Shown: in pieces, positions 11,289-22,222 of the stretch | How positions within the stretch are numbered: position 1 is the stretch's first letter | How the letters are laid out: each line of letters opens with the position of its first letter | Source of the DNA: Clitopilus passeckerianus | Lineage: Eukaryota; Basidiomycota; Agaricomycetes; Agaricales; Entolomataceae | NCBI GenBank assembly: GCA_944990035.1 | Contig: CALYLX010000040.1 | Coordinates: forward strand, 62,001-126,000 | DNA length: 64,000 bases | Reading direction: 5' to 3' | The notes under the pieces: model-generated | Seen by the model: only the letters and a program-made list of their open reading frames with translations | What the model was told of the DNA's origin: nothing | Databases searched by the model: none | Program-made: the position numbers and the translations under genes

Positions 11289-11596
11289 ATGAAACTCTTC
11301 GCTACTCTTGTCCTCATCACTGTCACCGCCATGGGCGTCGAGGCTGTCAATAGGTGCGAGCAGAACTGCTCGCTGGAATCTATCATGAAAAGCGGCACTA
11401 CTTGCAAGAGCTTGTAAGTTGTGCGACTCCTCAAAAGCTCTAGATTGATTCTCAAACTGCCGCCAGATTTGATTTCCGTTGCATTTGCCACGACAAGACG
11501 TTCCAAGGTTACACTAGAAATTGCTTACGTCGGTGCACGAAGGCAGAGTTCGAGGAGGCACTACACGATCAAGAGGTTTTCTGCCGAGGATATTGA
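11289..11596 (+). CDS. Secreted CFEM-type eight-cysteine protein B1
   Basis: Exons 11289-11413 and 11467-11596 (53 bp phase-2 intron) encode 84 residues. The signal peptide is MKLFATLVLITVTAMGVEA. The mature part begins VNRCEQNC and has eight cysteines, including FDFRCIC, which keeps the CFEM aspartate three residues before the CxC pair. Joining the exons reads CKSLFDFRCIC, collinear with CKTILEFKCIC in the paralogue at 17499, and this supports the splice sites. It follows gene A1 at 295 bp on the same strand; the A-B couple is repeated at 16.8-17.9 kb. Probably a small secreted surface protein or effector. Confidence 0.8.
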
Positions 11597-11824
11597 ATAT
11601 GACGGGTTGATGAGGTCACTGTGTAGCCTACTACGATTCCGAAACTCCAGTCCACATTTGAATGAGTGATGGGATGCGGCGGGGAAATCAATATCAACTT
11701 CTCGAATGAATCCTCCTGAACCTGAGATCTTGACACGCTAATTGATGCTCCGAGTCCAATCTTAGGTCTTCCCGAGTTGCTCGATTGCTTGGTATTAAAT
11801 TGAAACACTGGGATAAACAGGGCA

Positions 11825-12528
11825 CTATATACTTCCACTCATTGTGAGGCCACACCCTAAGCACCCGCCAATCATCCCCTCCTCCGAAATACCACTGCGA
11901 AAATACGTGTCATCGAGATAAAGTAGGATCAGAAGTATCCACCGGAATTCGGTAATCGAGACTCCAGGCTGTAGATTCATTTTGGCGTTCTTCGAAGGCC
12001 TCGTCGGCTTTGACTTGTATTTGTAGAAGTTGAGGATTGGTTGGGAATCTGGGGCGCCGCCGGGTGAACGAATAGGAAACGTCTGCTGAGTGTTAGTCCA
12101 AGAACCCGATGGACTTAATAGCGTAAAAGCGCAGACGCACTTTCCATGTGGATTCGTATGGGACATACGCCATAAGAAATGAGCCAGCACCAATCGACCA
12201 TCTCCAGGCGTACGAGTATCTACGCACAGGTCAAATGAAAATTCAGTTTCATAAACATCGAGGAAACTTACCCATCCGTCTTCTCACTCTTCGCGACTTT
12301 CTCGACGAAGAACTTTACTCCATCCACTTCAATTGCTTTCTCTGCCCAGTGCACCGCGCCGACCTGCTGACCATCAGCGGAAACGAGGAGTGTCGTGTCC
12401 TTCCGCGATTTCCCCCAAGTAGTTTTGAGCGTATAGTTCTTGGAGGATTTGCTCGTTTGAGTCGAGGAACTTGTTAGAACCGAGTCGTTGTACTTGTCCC
12501 TATTGTTGAAGGTATATTCTGTCGTCAT
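11825..12528 (-). CDS. Conserved cytosolic protein of unknown function (DUF6593-like pattern)
   Basis: Three exons (12272-12528, 12141-12219, 11825-12085) with canonical introns give 198 residues. There is no signal peptide. The N-terminal half is beta-rich (NYTLKTTWGKS, TTLLVSADGQQVGAVHW, VDGVKFFVEKV), followed by YAWRWSIGAGSFLMAY across exon 2. This alternation of short strands, with a Trp-rich centre, recalls basidiomycete DUF6593 / tubby-like barrel proteins, but I cannot confirm the family by eye. It is transcribed against the flanking secreted genes and ends 228 bp from the end of CFEM gene B1 (convergent). Confidence 0.6.
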
Positions 12529-13026
12529 GGTGTTCCTCAGAACAACTAGGGCGATACCGCCGATATAGGGTGTGGAGCTCCCTCGTATTTAAGCTGGCGA
12601 GCAGTGTCTAGAAGGTAGTTAGGCTGTGCCCGTTACATGAGCCAGTTCAGTGCATTTTCCACACGAGCAGGAGGTACTAAGGCAGTGCAGGGAACCGTCA
12701 CGCGTCCAAGATTTTGATTCGAAAGGTTCAATTGACAGTTCCAGAACCAGTCAGCACTTTCCGTTCGTGGAGGGTAGAGTTTACACGAGTAGACGGACCG
12801 AAAACATAGATGATGCTTGGAGGTGAAGTCGGGCTGGCCCCGGCTGGGGTTGGCAGGCGTGAGACTTTCGCATGTAGGTGGCCGACCCTAATGTTGAGAT
12901 GCAGGTAGTGACTGCCGTGACATGTCACAGTTTCCACAGATTCCCAATCTTCGCTCTGGCTTCGAATGCTCCAGATACTTTGTCTTCAGGCGACATCATA
13001 TGGCTGTTTATTTGGTTTTGTTCAAA

Positions 13027-13106
13027 GTCCCAGTCGATTAGGGGTTAAATCACATCGTTGTGGTACACACTCCGATGAGCCGGAGGTTCGAATCCTTCCT
13101 GGGACA
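13027..13106 (+). tRNA. tRNA-His: tRNA-His (GTG) with an 8 nt intron
   Basis: The acceptor stem pairs perfectly (GTCCCAG with CTGGGAC), followed by discriminator A at 13106. The D stem is GATT/AATC and the anticodon stem CATCG/CGATG. Its loop is TTGTGGC once the 8 nt intron TACACACT (13064-13071) is removed at the canonical site after position 37. The T arm is GGAGG-TTCGAAT-CCTTC with a perfect B box. A TTTT run just downstream (about 13111) fits a Pol III terminator. The A box is off-consensus (TCGATTAGGGG), so activity is likely but not certain. Confidence 0.85.
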
Positions 13107-13441
13107 TATGTTTTGTCACTCTGGCGGGCGAAAGGTCATGTTTTCAACGAATAGTTTCCTACCGCCAGGGTCCATCAGACAACCCCCACCCTTTCGTATT
13201 AAGTTACGAGTCCAGTGTACGCTGGAAGGATAAGTCTACACTCAGGGCAGGATTACATCAATCCAACCATCAGCTTGCCCTCACACGACCTTCGTCGGCG
13301 CTCGACAAATAGCAGATCCGTAAGTCGTATGACTGTCATACGATATATGAACCTGATGGCTTCTGATTTTCGAAGGTCACGCCGACAGATGTTAGGCGGT
13401 CTGGAGGTTGGCAAAGATCTTGCTCTCCGAAGGAAAGGGTG

Positions 13442-13448
13442 TATAAAG
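13442..13448 (+). promoter_or_regulatory. TATA box of HsbA-like gene 1
   Basis: TATAAAG lies 68 bp upstream of the start codon at 13510. Confidence 0.55.
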
Positions 13449-13509
13449 TCGAGTTATGATAACGGTGCGAACCCATCTTCTCTCCCTCACTTATAGCTTA
13501 GTATCTAGG

Positions 13510-14196
13510 ATGAAACTTCTTTCTCTCTTCGCAGTCTGCACACTCTCCGTGGTTGCAATCGCCCAAACCGTCGACGATGTGAAGGCCGATTTCGTCGATC
13601 TCCTGGCTCTTGCCAAACAACTCGACAACGCTGTTTATGCTATGCCAACGTCGGGCGCTACTCTAGCTTCAGCATTGGTATATCCCTAATCATGTCTGCT
13701 GGACCTTCCGTTATAACATCCTTGTTAGGCCGCACACAACGCTGCTGTCGCCTTCAAGTCTGCGCTGGAGGATACAACCAACGATGTTGAGGTGTGTCTC
13801 GATCCGTAGTAGAGGTCAGCTATGCTCATGGAAATGTTCCTCAGGCGACACCGGCCATTCCGGAGTCGGCTATAGAGGACTTGTTGCCAACCCTGCAGCA
13901 GCTTGGTACCATTATAGAACACGTTCTCCAGGGCATTGTCGAGAGAAAGCCCGCTTTCGACAGTCTTCCTCTTGGCGGCCTTTCTGCCCTCGTCAAACAG
14001 GATATTGTTGATTTGCGAGCAAGCTTCTACTCGCTCCTAACCGCTCTAGGGATCCGCGCTTCGGTAAATTTGTTTGGTCTACCCCCAGAGTAGGACATTG
14101 CTGACGACGATTAAGCCCCCTGTGCAACCCGTCATTCTTGGGCTTCGTGATCAGGTAGATGATGCGTTCGCTACCGCGGAAGTGGCATTTCCGTAA
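13510..14196 (+). CDS. HsbA-like secreted protein 1
   Basis: Exons 13510-13677, 13729-13791, 13845-14063 and 14116-14196 (all phase 0) encode 176 residues. The signal peptide is MKLLSLFAVCTLSVVAIAQ. The rest is helical: TVDDVKADFVDLLALAKQLD, then HNAAVAFKSAL, then LPTLQQLGTIIEHVLQGI and AFDSLPLGGLSALVKQDI. This fits the hydrophobic surface-binding protein A family (small secreted amphipathic proteins that coat hydrophobic surfaces and can recruit cutinase-like enzymes). Exon 2 is 63 nt in all three local paralogues. If the last intron is retained, the protein stops at 14093. I prefer the spliced form because copy 3 has a matching last exon. Confidence 0.8.
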
Positions 14197-14597
14197 TCAA
14201 TGCGTCTTGAATTTCTGACCTACGAACCCTTGTATACTCTCGAACTTATCGATATGCATCTTTGTTCTGGCGTTCGCGAAGAATCTTGTAATGGAGCGAG
14301 GTCGTCGGCCGTTGGGCGCATTCAACATGACTGCACCCGAAACGCCACAACACATATCCGTCTTGACGTGCCCTATGATGGCCGTTGTCTGAGAGTCAGA
14401 ACTGATACACATGTGAACGCTACCACGGATGGACGCAATTCAACCACTGTCCATCGAATGCATGACCCCTGCATGTGATGATGCGACGACCGTCGGGACC
14501 CCGTTACCCCTACCAGGTGCTGTCAAACGGTGGAGGAAATTGGCCAGCTTCAGTCTGCCCTGGCCTGGACCTTTCTCAGCTCGCCACCACCGAACCA

Positions 14598-14604
14598 TAT
14601 AAAT
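14598..14604 (+). promoter_or_regulatory. TATA box of HsbA-like gene 2
   Basis: TATAAAT lies 41 bp upstream of the start codon at 14639. Confidence 0.55.
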
Positions 14605-14638
14605 GCACAGATATCTTCCGAGTTAGAATGCAGTCAAA

Positions 14639-15197
14639 ATGCGCGTTCTCACCTTCTTGTTGACTTTGAGTGCTCTTTCCATCTTTGTTCTCGCTCAGAC
14701 CGTCGCTGTCATTGAGGCTGATCTTGCTGAAATATTAAACCAAGTTACCGCTATTTCGAATGGGGTCACAGCTTTTCCTAATGCAGGAGGCACTTTGACG
14801 CAAGCTCTAGTACGTTCTTCCCAGAAAGAAGTCTCTCGCCCAGTCGCTAATTAACTGTAGGCTCTTCACAGTTCATTCGGAACTGCGACAACGAAGGCCA
14901 ATGACACAGTCAGCGACATAGAGGTGAGACTCTGTCATTACGCCGAATATTCGAACTCATGTTTCTCAGAGCACTCCTGGACCTATCTCGGCCGCCGATC
15001 TAGCTCAAATGGCGCCAACCGTACATGAAATCGCGACCGTTATCGATAACATTATCGGGGGTATCGACTCTAAGAAATCGGCCTTTGATGCGCTGCCGAT
15101 CGGTGGTATTTACAGTCTCGTTAAGAGTGATGCTGTGGCATTACAGCAGGCATTCGATGGCGTCGAGAATGCCTTAGGGTTGGTGTTTAGTCCGTAA
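14639..15197 (+). CDS. HsbA-like secreted protein 2
   Basis: Exons 14639-14809, 14861-14923 and 14970-15197 encode 153 residues. The signal peptide is MRVLTFLLTLSALSIFVLAQ, and the mature part begins TVAVIEADLAEILNQV. Exon 3 carries MAPTVHEIATVIDNIIGGI and AFDALPIGGIYSLVKSDA, aligned with copy 1. It ends NALGLVFSP and lacks the fourth exon seen in copies 1 and 3, so its C-terminus is about 25 residues shorter. It sits 442 bp downstream of copy 1 on the same strand; a surface-coating role is inferred from the family. Confidence 0.8.
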
Positions 15198-15459
15198 GGT
15201 GGACACCTGTCAGATGAACCTCTCGCCTGCTCTTATGCGAGTCTGCTTCAGAGGGCTTAAAGGCGGCCATTATCGTAGGGTGTAATGTATTGAAATGTCG
15301 TTTGTATACGTCTTTCCATACCGGTCTCTCGGATAAACCACTGGAACTCTTTGTCACGTCCTCACAGACCTACGGTCGATTGAATTGGATGCCAAACATC
15401 TGACTCGGAGTATCATCGTCTCTCGAATTGACAGAGACATACACAGGCACGCGTTCCGT

Positions 15460-15466
15460 TATAAAG
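15460..15466 (+). promoter_or_regulatory. TATA box of HsbA-like gene 3
   Basis: TATAAAG lies 44 bp upstream of the start codon at 15504. Confidence 0.5.
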
Positions 15467-15503
15467 CCAGGGCACTCATACCCATACGTAGCACCCAGAT
15501 ACG

Positions 15504-16213
15504 ATGCAACTCCATCGATTACTATTTTACATTGGCTATTACTCCCTTCTTGTCGTCTCCCAGACTGTAAACGTCATCAAGGCCGATCTAGCGACGATTA
15601 CCATCCAGGCAAAGCGAGTTGACGCTGACCTTCGAGCTTTCCCACCAGCAACTGCCATCTTGAATGCCTTTCAGGTTCGTAGCACTGCCTACGAGATATA
15701 TCAGTAACACTATAGTACCGAGATATGTAGACGATCTCCAACGAAGTGATCGCACTGAGATCCACCCAGCAGACTTCCCAGCTACACATTTCGGTAAGAG
15801 GTCTCTCATCCTTCACGACTCTTTGCCGTGCTTATCCAGCCCAACTAAGGAAACACCGGGACCCTTTGCTACCTTAGATGCCGTAGCCATCTTCGCTTCT
15901 GTCCAAGGATTAGCATCGACTTTTGAGGATATACCCTCTACGTGGGCTGCAAAGAAGTCCATTTTCTCATCCGTAGCTCCACTCCAAGCGCAGACGTTGA
16001 AACAGGACATTTCTGATTTGGGAACGTCAATCGATGTTGTTCTGACCACGCTGGAAGAGAAATCTCCTGTAAGGAATCGTCTTCACTAGTGCTCATCTAC
16101 TCGTCTCATAGTCTCGGTAGTCTGGCGTCGCGGCATCCCTGGATCAAATACGGGTTGACATCTTGAACGCATTTGCTGATGCTCTGGGTCCCATCGGCCG
16201 GTCACAGGCTTGA
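15504..16213 (+). CDS. HsbA-like secreted protein 3 (divergent)
   Basis: Proposed exons 15504-15674, 15731-15793, 15850-16068 and 16121-16213 give 181 residues. The signal peptide is unusual (MQLHRLLFYIGYYSLLVVSQ) but is followed by TVNVIKADLATITIQAKRVD, as in copies 1 and 2. I chose the acceptor CTAAG before GAAACACCGGG because the product ETPGP aligns with STPGP of copy 2 and the exon is then 219 nt, exactly as in copy 1. The last exon uses the second of two close AG sites (CGGTAG), since the first leads to an immediate stop. It is more diverged than the other two copies, so relaxed constraint is possible. Confidence 0.65.
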
Positions 16214-16735
16214 GTATGGGATACGTAAATACCATAGCATAGACATACCCTGCACCATGAATTTACCATGCTCCACTAGAATAGCGCGTGAACTCCACGA
16301 AACTAGGGTTTATTGGACAGGTGGTGAGCGGTAGAAAGCAGGAATGATTCCCTCAGCACGTTCTTCCTTCTATTTTGGAGGCAGGAATTCATGTCCGAGA
16401 ACTGCTAACCCAAGATATCAGGAGGAAACGTCCTCATGTAGCCTGCCAAATCTAGCCGGACCGAAAATGCCGCTTTCTCCGTCGGCGCCAACTCTAATTT
16501 GACAGGGCACAATAATAAACGCTCGATGAGGCCCTCCTCGGGACTTCCACGATTTCATAATTCTGGGAATTAGGTCTGCCTCGTAGACCTACGAATCACG
16601 CCAATACAGCTATAACAGATCTGGATGTAATTGGAGTCATATGGACAATTCTGTACGTCTAAACCCTTTCCACGTTCACAACTATGAATTCATGTATACA
16701 CCGTGAGGGTAAGTATGCTAATAGGCTCTACTATG

Positions 16736-16743
16736 TATAAAAG
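16736..16743 (+). promoter_or_regulatory. TATA box of CFEM-type gene A2
   Basis: TATAAAAG lies 76 bp upstream of the start codon at 16812. Confidence 0.6.
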
Positions 16744-16811
16744 GGTCGAATTTCTCGACGTCATTTACCTTCAATCTCCAGTTTCCGAATCATCGCCATC
16801 TACTCGCAAAC

Positions 16812-17165
16812 ATGCCTTCCTCCAAGCCATTTACAGTCCTAACCGTACTCCTCCTCACTCTTACCAGCGTGAACGCCTTTCCCTCCTCCTTCGACAGAGA
16901 TCTCCTTATACGAGACGCTCAAGTATCTCAGGCCAGCGGCTGCGTAGCCTGTGTTGCGAATGCACTGAATACTTCGAAATGGTGGGTCTGGCCGTTTCTA
17001 CCGATTACCGCTCTCGTGAGTACTGATATGCAATGACTCAGTGGGACCGTGAAGTGCCTTTGCGATGATAGCGCTTTCCGTGGTGCAGTCCTTGGGTGTG
17101 CCTCACAGTGTCCTGAGATTAATCCAACGGATGCCTTGAACATCGTGACGAAGGTCTGCAAGTGA
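16812..17165 (+). CDS. Secreted CFEM-type eight-cysteine protein A2
   Basis: Exons 16812-16981 and 17042-17165 (60 bp phase-2 intron) encode 97 residues, with the same exon lengths as A1 at 10641. The signal peptide is SKPFTVLTVLLLTLTSVNAF. The mature region reads GCVACVANALNTSKC, KCLC, LGCASQC and a final VC, so all eight cysteines are kept. As in A1, Thr replaces the usual CFEM aspartate before CLC. The gene precedes B2 on the same strand by about 330 bp, repeating the A1-B1 layout. Probably a secreted surface protein or effector; no GPI signal is visible. Confidence 0.8.
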
Positions 17166-17405
17166 TTCAAATCAAGATCGTGGCGGAGAGATGGGCGGTG
17201 GCAATTGGGATCGACGACGTAGGTCCTACAGTCCCACCATATTTACGAAAAGTGTATGATATGACGATTGGGGAACCATTTACTTCGTTTTGATTGTATT
17301 TCGTCTCGACCGTAGCACGAAATGTAGGCGTAAGGGTCTGCAGATCTCGTATTCGGTTTAGTGTGTACCACCGACCAAGCGAATTGTCAATGCCAGCACA
17401 ACCAA

Positions 17406-17412
17406 TATAAAG
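17406..17412 (+). promoter_or_regulatory. TATA box of CFEM-type gene B2
   Basis: TATAAAG lies 93 bp upstream of the start codon at 17499. Confidence 0.5.
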
Positions 17413-17498
17413 ACCCTGGCGAGAACATTCCTCTTTTCCTTCGCCCTCCACCTTCGACACGTATCTTGCCCCACCTCCGACCTGCCCTCCAATACACC

Positions 17499-17897
17499 AT
17501 GAAGATTTCCGTCGTCCTTGCCCTTATCCTCTCTACCGTTCTCTCCGTCAATGCAGTGAACCAATGCGAGCAAGACTGCTCGAACGAGTCTATTAAGAAA
17601 AGTGGAACCAGCTGTAAGACGATGTACGTATTCTCTACATCTTCTTCGCCCCGTTTCCACCCGTCGGCTCCCTGGTGTCCTGAACGCCCATCCCAAACTA
17701 TATCCATCCATCCCCCATTTGACTGAACTCGAACTGACTCCGAGATGTCTCCAATCAATAGCCTCGAATTCAAATGCATCTGCAAGGACAAGAAGTTCAA
17801 GGATTATGCGCGTAACTGTCTACAAAAGAACTGTACCAAGGAGGAGATTGCAGAGGCTGAGAGGGACCAGCAGCACTATTGTGCTAACTACCAGTGA
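17499..17897 (+). CDS. Secreted CFEM-type eight-cysteine protein B2
   Basis: Exons 17499-17623 and 17762-17897 encode 86 residues. The intron is 138 bp, long for this window. The signal peptide is MKISVVLALILSTVLSVNA, then VNQCEQDCSNESIKKSGTSC. Exon 2 gives LEFKCICKDKKF, RNCLQKNC and QQHYCANYQ. Cysteine number and order match B1 at 11289, but Glu replaces the aspartate before CIC. Exon 1 is 125 nt in both B copies. It is the last gene of the secreted island. Confidence 0.8.
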
Positions 17898-17899
17898 GA

Positions 17900-19740
17900 G
17901 GGAAAGGGAAACTGGTTGAGATATGGTTCGTATTTCTCCGATGTTTGATACCAGGAAGCCTTATTGACACTCGGCCTTCCACTTCAGATAGGATGAATGA
18001 GTCCTGGATCGCGGAGAATAGTTCCGGCCGTGCTTACCTATACCCCATACCTGTTGATCGACGAGGAATATACCGGTTTTTCTGATAACAGGGACCTTCT
18101 TGAGGCTTTGCATGGCTCAGTCACTGCTGCAGAATATACGAGGTTCTTGACGACTCGGAAAGACAGGTAATTTGAGCGTCTTGTGCTGCAAGCAAACGTG
18201 GATGGGGCTCCCTTGTGCTGGTCAGCGATTAATCTATTATTTCTGAATCCGGGAATCTCTCCCTGGATGCGACGACTACATCTAACTCTTGCCCATTGAT
18301 GGTGATCTCAGAGCCAAAGCAGGGAAGTCTACGCTCTTCATTTTCAGAATCCTCCTGCGAGTTGGCGAGGATTGCGCTGGAAAAACGTCATGCTGTGCCT
18401 GTAGGCTCTAGACCGCTGATATAAGCCGAACCACGTGGTTCTTGTGCCTGCTCTACCTTCGTGTCCTTGAGACGCTTTTCAACAACTCACCGCAAGACGA
18501 CGCGAACCGCAACTTACAGAGCTTAGAAAACGAGCTTATAGCTGCAACGACTGCAAATAGAATACAAAGATCCTCGATTTGTCTCGCAGAAGGGGGGAAA
18601 TGGTGGCAACTACCACACGGAATCGCCAGCGACTCTGTTAGGTATGCACTCGCTTCTACGCCTTCTAGAAGATGCTCATGCTGCTTCAGCGGCCGAACGT
18701 GGAGATATAACCCGCACCATAACGAAACTATTGCACTTCATGTATCGGTATGTGGCCAAACATACGACTTTTGGCATTCGTCGTTGACCTCAGGCTCATA
18801 GGAGACGGATGGCATTCTCATCAAACCTAGTCTGGCACATTGTTGTTGTACCTGGGCTCTTCCGTAGAATTGAATGAAAGGGTACGTCCACGATAACAAC
18901 CAATTGACGACGCACCTCGCACATAGTCCAAGTTCAAGCATGGCACCACCCATCTGGCGTTGAAGAAATATGCGATGAATCTGCGCCCTACAACCAGCCT
19001 TGCAACAAAGGTATCGCTAGCGCATACCTTGGGAGAAGTACGTGGACTGCTTCCCACCCGGGAGGATATAAATTGACCTTCTCGCCTGTGCGCATAGGAT
19101 ATGCCTGAGGTGTCGTCGTGTGCCGACAGCCCGCTCATTATTTTACCAGGTTCAAACGGTGGGTTCGGGCATTCGTTCAGCCTAACATGCGGCTAACGCA
19201 CTCTCTTTGTCAGGAGTCGAACATCCGGAGTTCGGCCTACGATATTCGGTGTCCGCCTCCTTTCTGTGAGGTTGGCATTGATCCTGAATGACGGACTCGA
19301 CGGTTAGCGTGATGACCACCACTAGTAGTGTCGTTACCGATCTGTATGCATCCAGGACGGTACGTTATTCCTCGTATTCCCTTCCCGTCAGATCCTAACC
19401 CGAACGATTTTAGGTTTTCAGATACTCCGCGATATCTAAACTGGGCCTTTACTCGTACAATTGGCGTGTTACCACTGAAGCATTTCTGGTGTCGGAAAGG
19501 CGATGAGGGTAGAACCTACGTTGTTCTATTCAATTGTGTATATCATTTGCCCGACGTTCGTAGTACAAGATGTTCTGACACTTTAGCCTTGACGACATAG
19601 CTCTAAGCACAGTACCAAACATTTCAAGGCGATAGAAGGACATATATTAGAATAAGTAAGGAATGGAACAGCTCAGACCCGTAAAAGTTACATTCAAAAC
19701 CAAGTAAAGATGCAGTAAGTATCTGCTAGATACTACTCGG
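17900..19740. other. Intergenic; only weak coding traces
   Basis: No complete gene. A frame near 18480-18790 (LQSLENELIAATTANR, then after a possible small intron EDAHAASAAERGDITRTI) looks like eroded coding text, possibly from a transposon-borne protein, but has no credible start or end. Confidence 0.4.
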
Positions 19741-19745
19741 AGCCC

Positions 19746-20437
19746 TCACTCGTCGTCGTCGTCGTCTCCCTTCACGATATTCCACTTCGCATCCTCATAC
19801 TTGAGGCTGATGGACGCCCTGCCGGTAAGGTCAATAGAGAACGGCTTGGTTCCAGTCTTCAAGAACATGGTGTCGGTCTCCAAAGACATGTCGAAGAAGA
19901 GCTTATACTTCTGAACGGGCGTAAGCTGACTGAGAGAATCCCTGGGGATCTCCGGGGAGACGAAAATGGTGGAGTACTTCTTGGTGTTCGTGTCGAAGGT
20001 CTGAACGGCGATGCGGGCGGGATTCTTCCAGCCATTCTCAACTTCGAGAGGCTTGGCGACGTCGACGGAGCCGGTGATGCTGGCGACACCTGTCTTGTCA
20101 AAGGAGGCGGTCTGACCTCCCTCGAGAGGGTAAACCTTGGTGTCGGCCTTACATTTGGCACCGTCCTGATAGTTCATCAGTATACCAGCAACGTAGTAGC
20201 AAACGAAAGCCTTACGGTGAACTCGATCATCTCGTAAACCTTGTAAGACTCCTTCCAGGCAAACTCAAGTTTGGGACCGAGTTGGTCGGCTTGAATGGTT
20301 GAGAAGACGACATTTCCGTCTTTGACCTTGCTCCCGACAGCGACTCCCTTGGTAAGACAGAGGTTGAAGCCGCTCTCTTGCAAGAAGGACAAGTCCTTGT
20401 GGGCGATTTGGATGTCGATCGTGAGTTCGTCGGCCAT
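19746..20437 (-). CDS. Two-exon unknown family, member G1
   Basis: Exons 20216-20437 and 19746-20165 with a 50 bp phase-0 intron encode 213 residues. There is no signal peptide or membrane segment, so it is probably cytosolic and beta-rich. Exon 1 carries FNLCLTKGVAVGSK and NVVFSTIQADQLGP, ending EMIEFT. Exon 2 carries YPLEGGQTASFD, VENGWKNPARIAVQTFD, TPVQKYKLFFDMSLETDTMF and IDLTGRASISLKYEDAKWNI, with an acidic tail (DDDDDE). Four paralogues lie in this window (22223, 23824, 25025, 36775). I do not recognise the family and assign no function. Confidence 0.85.
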
Positions 20438-20589
20438 GGCGTCGAGCTAGAAATGAGTTTTCGTATCAGGTTTATATGAGGGAAGGGAAGCAATGAAATG
20501 CACATACTGATTTAAAGCGGGTTAAGAAGATTTGAGAGTGAAGAAGCGAACGCTGCTGAAGAAAAGTTGCCGAACGACTCCTCGTACTT

Positions 20590-22220
20590 ATACCTTCTGC
20601 GAACTACCCTCCATATCGGATTCCTTGGTGTAAGTTCGCTCCGCCTTCGACTTAATTAGGGGAAACAATTACTGGAATGTTGCGGTGACATTCCTCCTGT
20701 CATGAATATCTTGAAGTAGAACGTACAAAACTTGCAACTCGTCGAACAACCGTGCAAACGCGGCATCAAGACATTTCAAGGCACATTTTCTGGAAGACTT
20801 TCGAGTTCCTGAAGGGGACTCTGAATCGCGTCGGTTGTCCCTTCTTACCGATCAATTAGATCGCATACCGGTGAGGATAGCTTCAACACTCACCTGGACT
20901 CTTGCCAGAACGGAGTGCTGCGTCAGAACAGGAACATTGATGTGGAAGTCCCACCACATTGCCCTTTGTTCTCGGAAATTTCTGCGATCATAGGTTCCTG
21001 ACCGTTTTCCCTTGGGCAGTAGACGCTTCACAGGGATAAAACATAGACAATGAACTTTTGACGAGAATGGTGGTTAACGTGGAATTATATCTTCGGGAAG
21101 TGAAGGTGCGCACTAGCACCACACTCCCAGCAGTGGCTGCACGTCTGCATGACATCTAGAATGTGCGCCCATCCAGATTCCAGGTCCGATTCATGCAGTG
21201 TAAGTCGTACTCTTTCATTCACTCTACTCAATAGCAAAGCCACCGATCCCCAACGAAGGTGCTGACGGCGTAACTCTCTGGATATGGAATTTTTGGAGAA
21301 TCGACCTAGCCTTGGCATCACCGTGGACCCACTGCAAGTAGACGATTGAGTTTGGGTACCAAGCTCATGAATACGTAGAGGCAAACGAAATCGGATCATA
21401 TCATATCAGATACTATAAAATATCAAGCTGGGAGGGCTGGCCAGGGGAGTGCAAAAGCAGCGGCTAATATTGCAAGGACCATAGAGATGGAAACCATAGA
21501 AATAGAATCGATTCGGAGATCCAGAAAATGTTACGGAGAGTGGTGCCTAGGGCGAAGTCATTCTTGACCCATCGTTGGACAGATACGTACGCCTTCCGGA
21601 TGCTGAGAATCAGGTGTGTTCGGGGAGAAGAAGGACTACTGTCATGGCTCGAAGCGAGAATTTCTGATTGAGCGCGTGATGGTTTTGGCGTAACCCGTCA
21701 CGTCACGCTGGCTCTTTCTCAACCTCAACACTGCCAACTGGGCCGCACGTTCGTAGAGTACGCCCACCGAGATGCCGCTCCGAATGAGATCTGCGGGTTT
21801 TATACAGCCAGTTAACTTAGGATCCTCTAAAACATTTGCCTGCCTGTCAATGTAGAGCTGAATGAGGCTATCGGCGACAGAACGAACTTACCATCTTTGG
21901 TCTGATCAAGTGAAAGAGGGGAATACAGCACGGAGCCGGCGATCCTCACAACTTGCTTCCGACATCCATGACAGGATCAATGGTGCCACACACCGCACGG
22001 GATACGATACGCCAGCCGCGAGATCCACTACGTTTTGGGCTGCTCTTGCTGGAGTACGTCGAGAGTAACCAGGTGCTTGCTTTATCCTTCTATCCCGGGT
22101 TCTGTCGGAACGCATCTGCTTCTCGTTCTCTTCAACCTCCTAACTCTCCCACAAAACAATGTATGCATGTTCTCTTCTGTTCTCGAGCACCTTCATGCTA
22201 ATATTGCTCATAGTCCTAAC
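20590..22220. other. Intergenic between divergent G1 and G2
   Basis: Carries the promoters of the two divergent unknown-family genes. No further gene seen; open frames here lack splice context or family resemblance. Confidence 0.4.
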
Positions 22221-22222
22221 TC

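Noticed and set aside
18480..18790. Coding-like text (LQSLENELIAATTANR; EDAHAASAAERGDI) resembling a transposon-borne protein
   Set aside because: Requires an atypically small intron, has no start or conserved motif, and breaks soon after.
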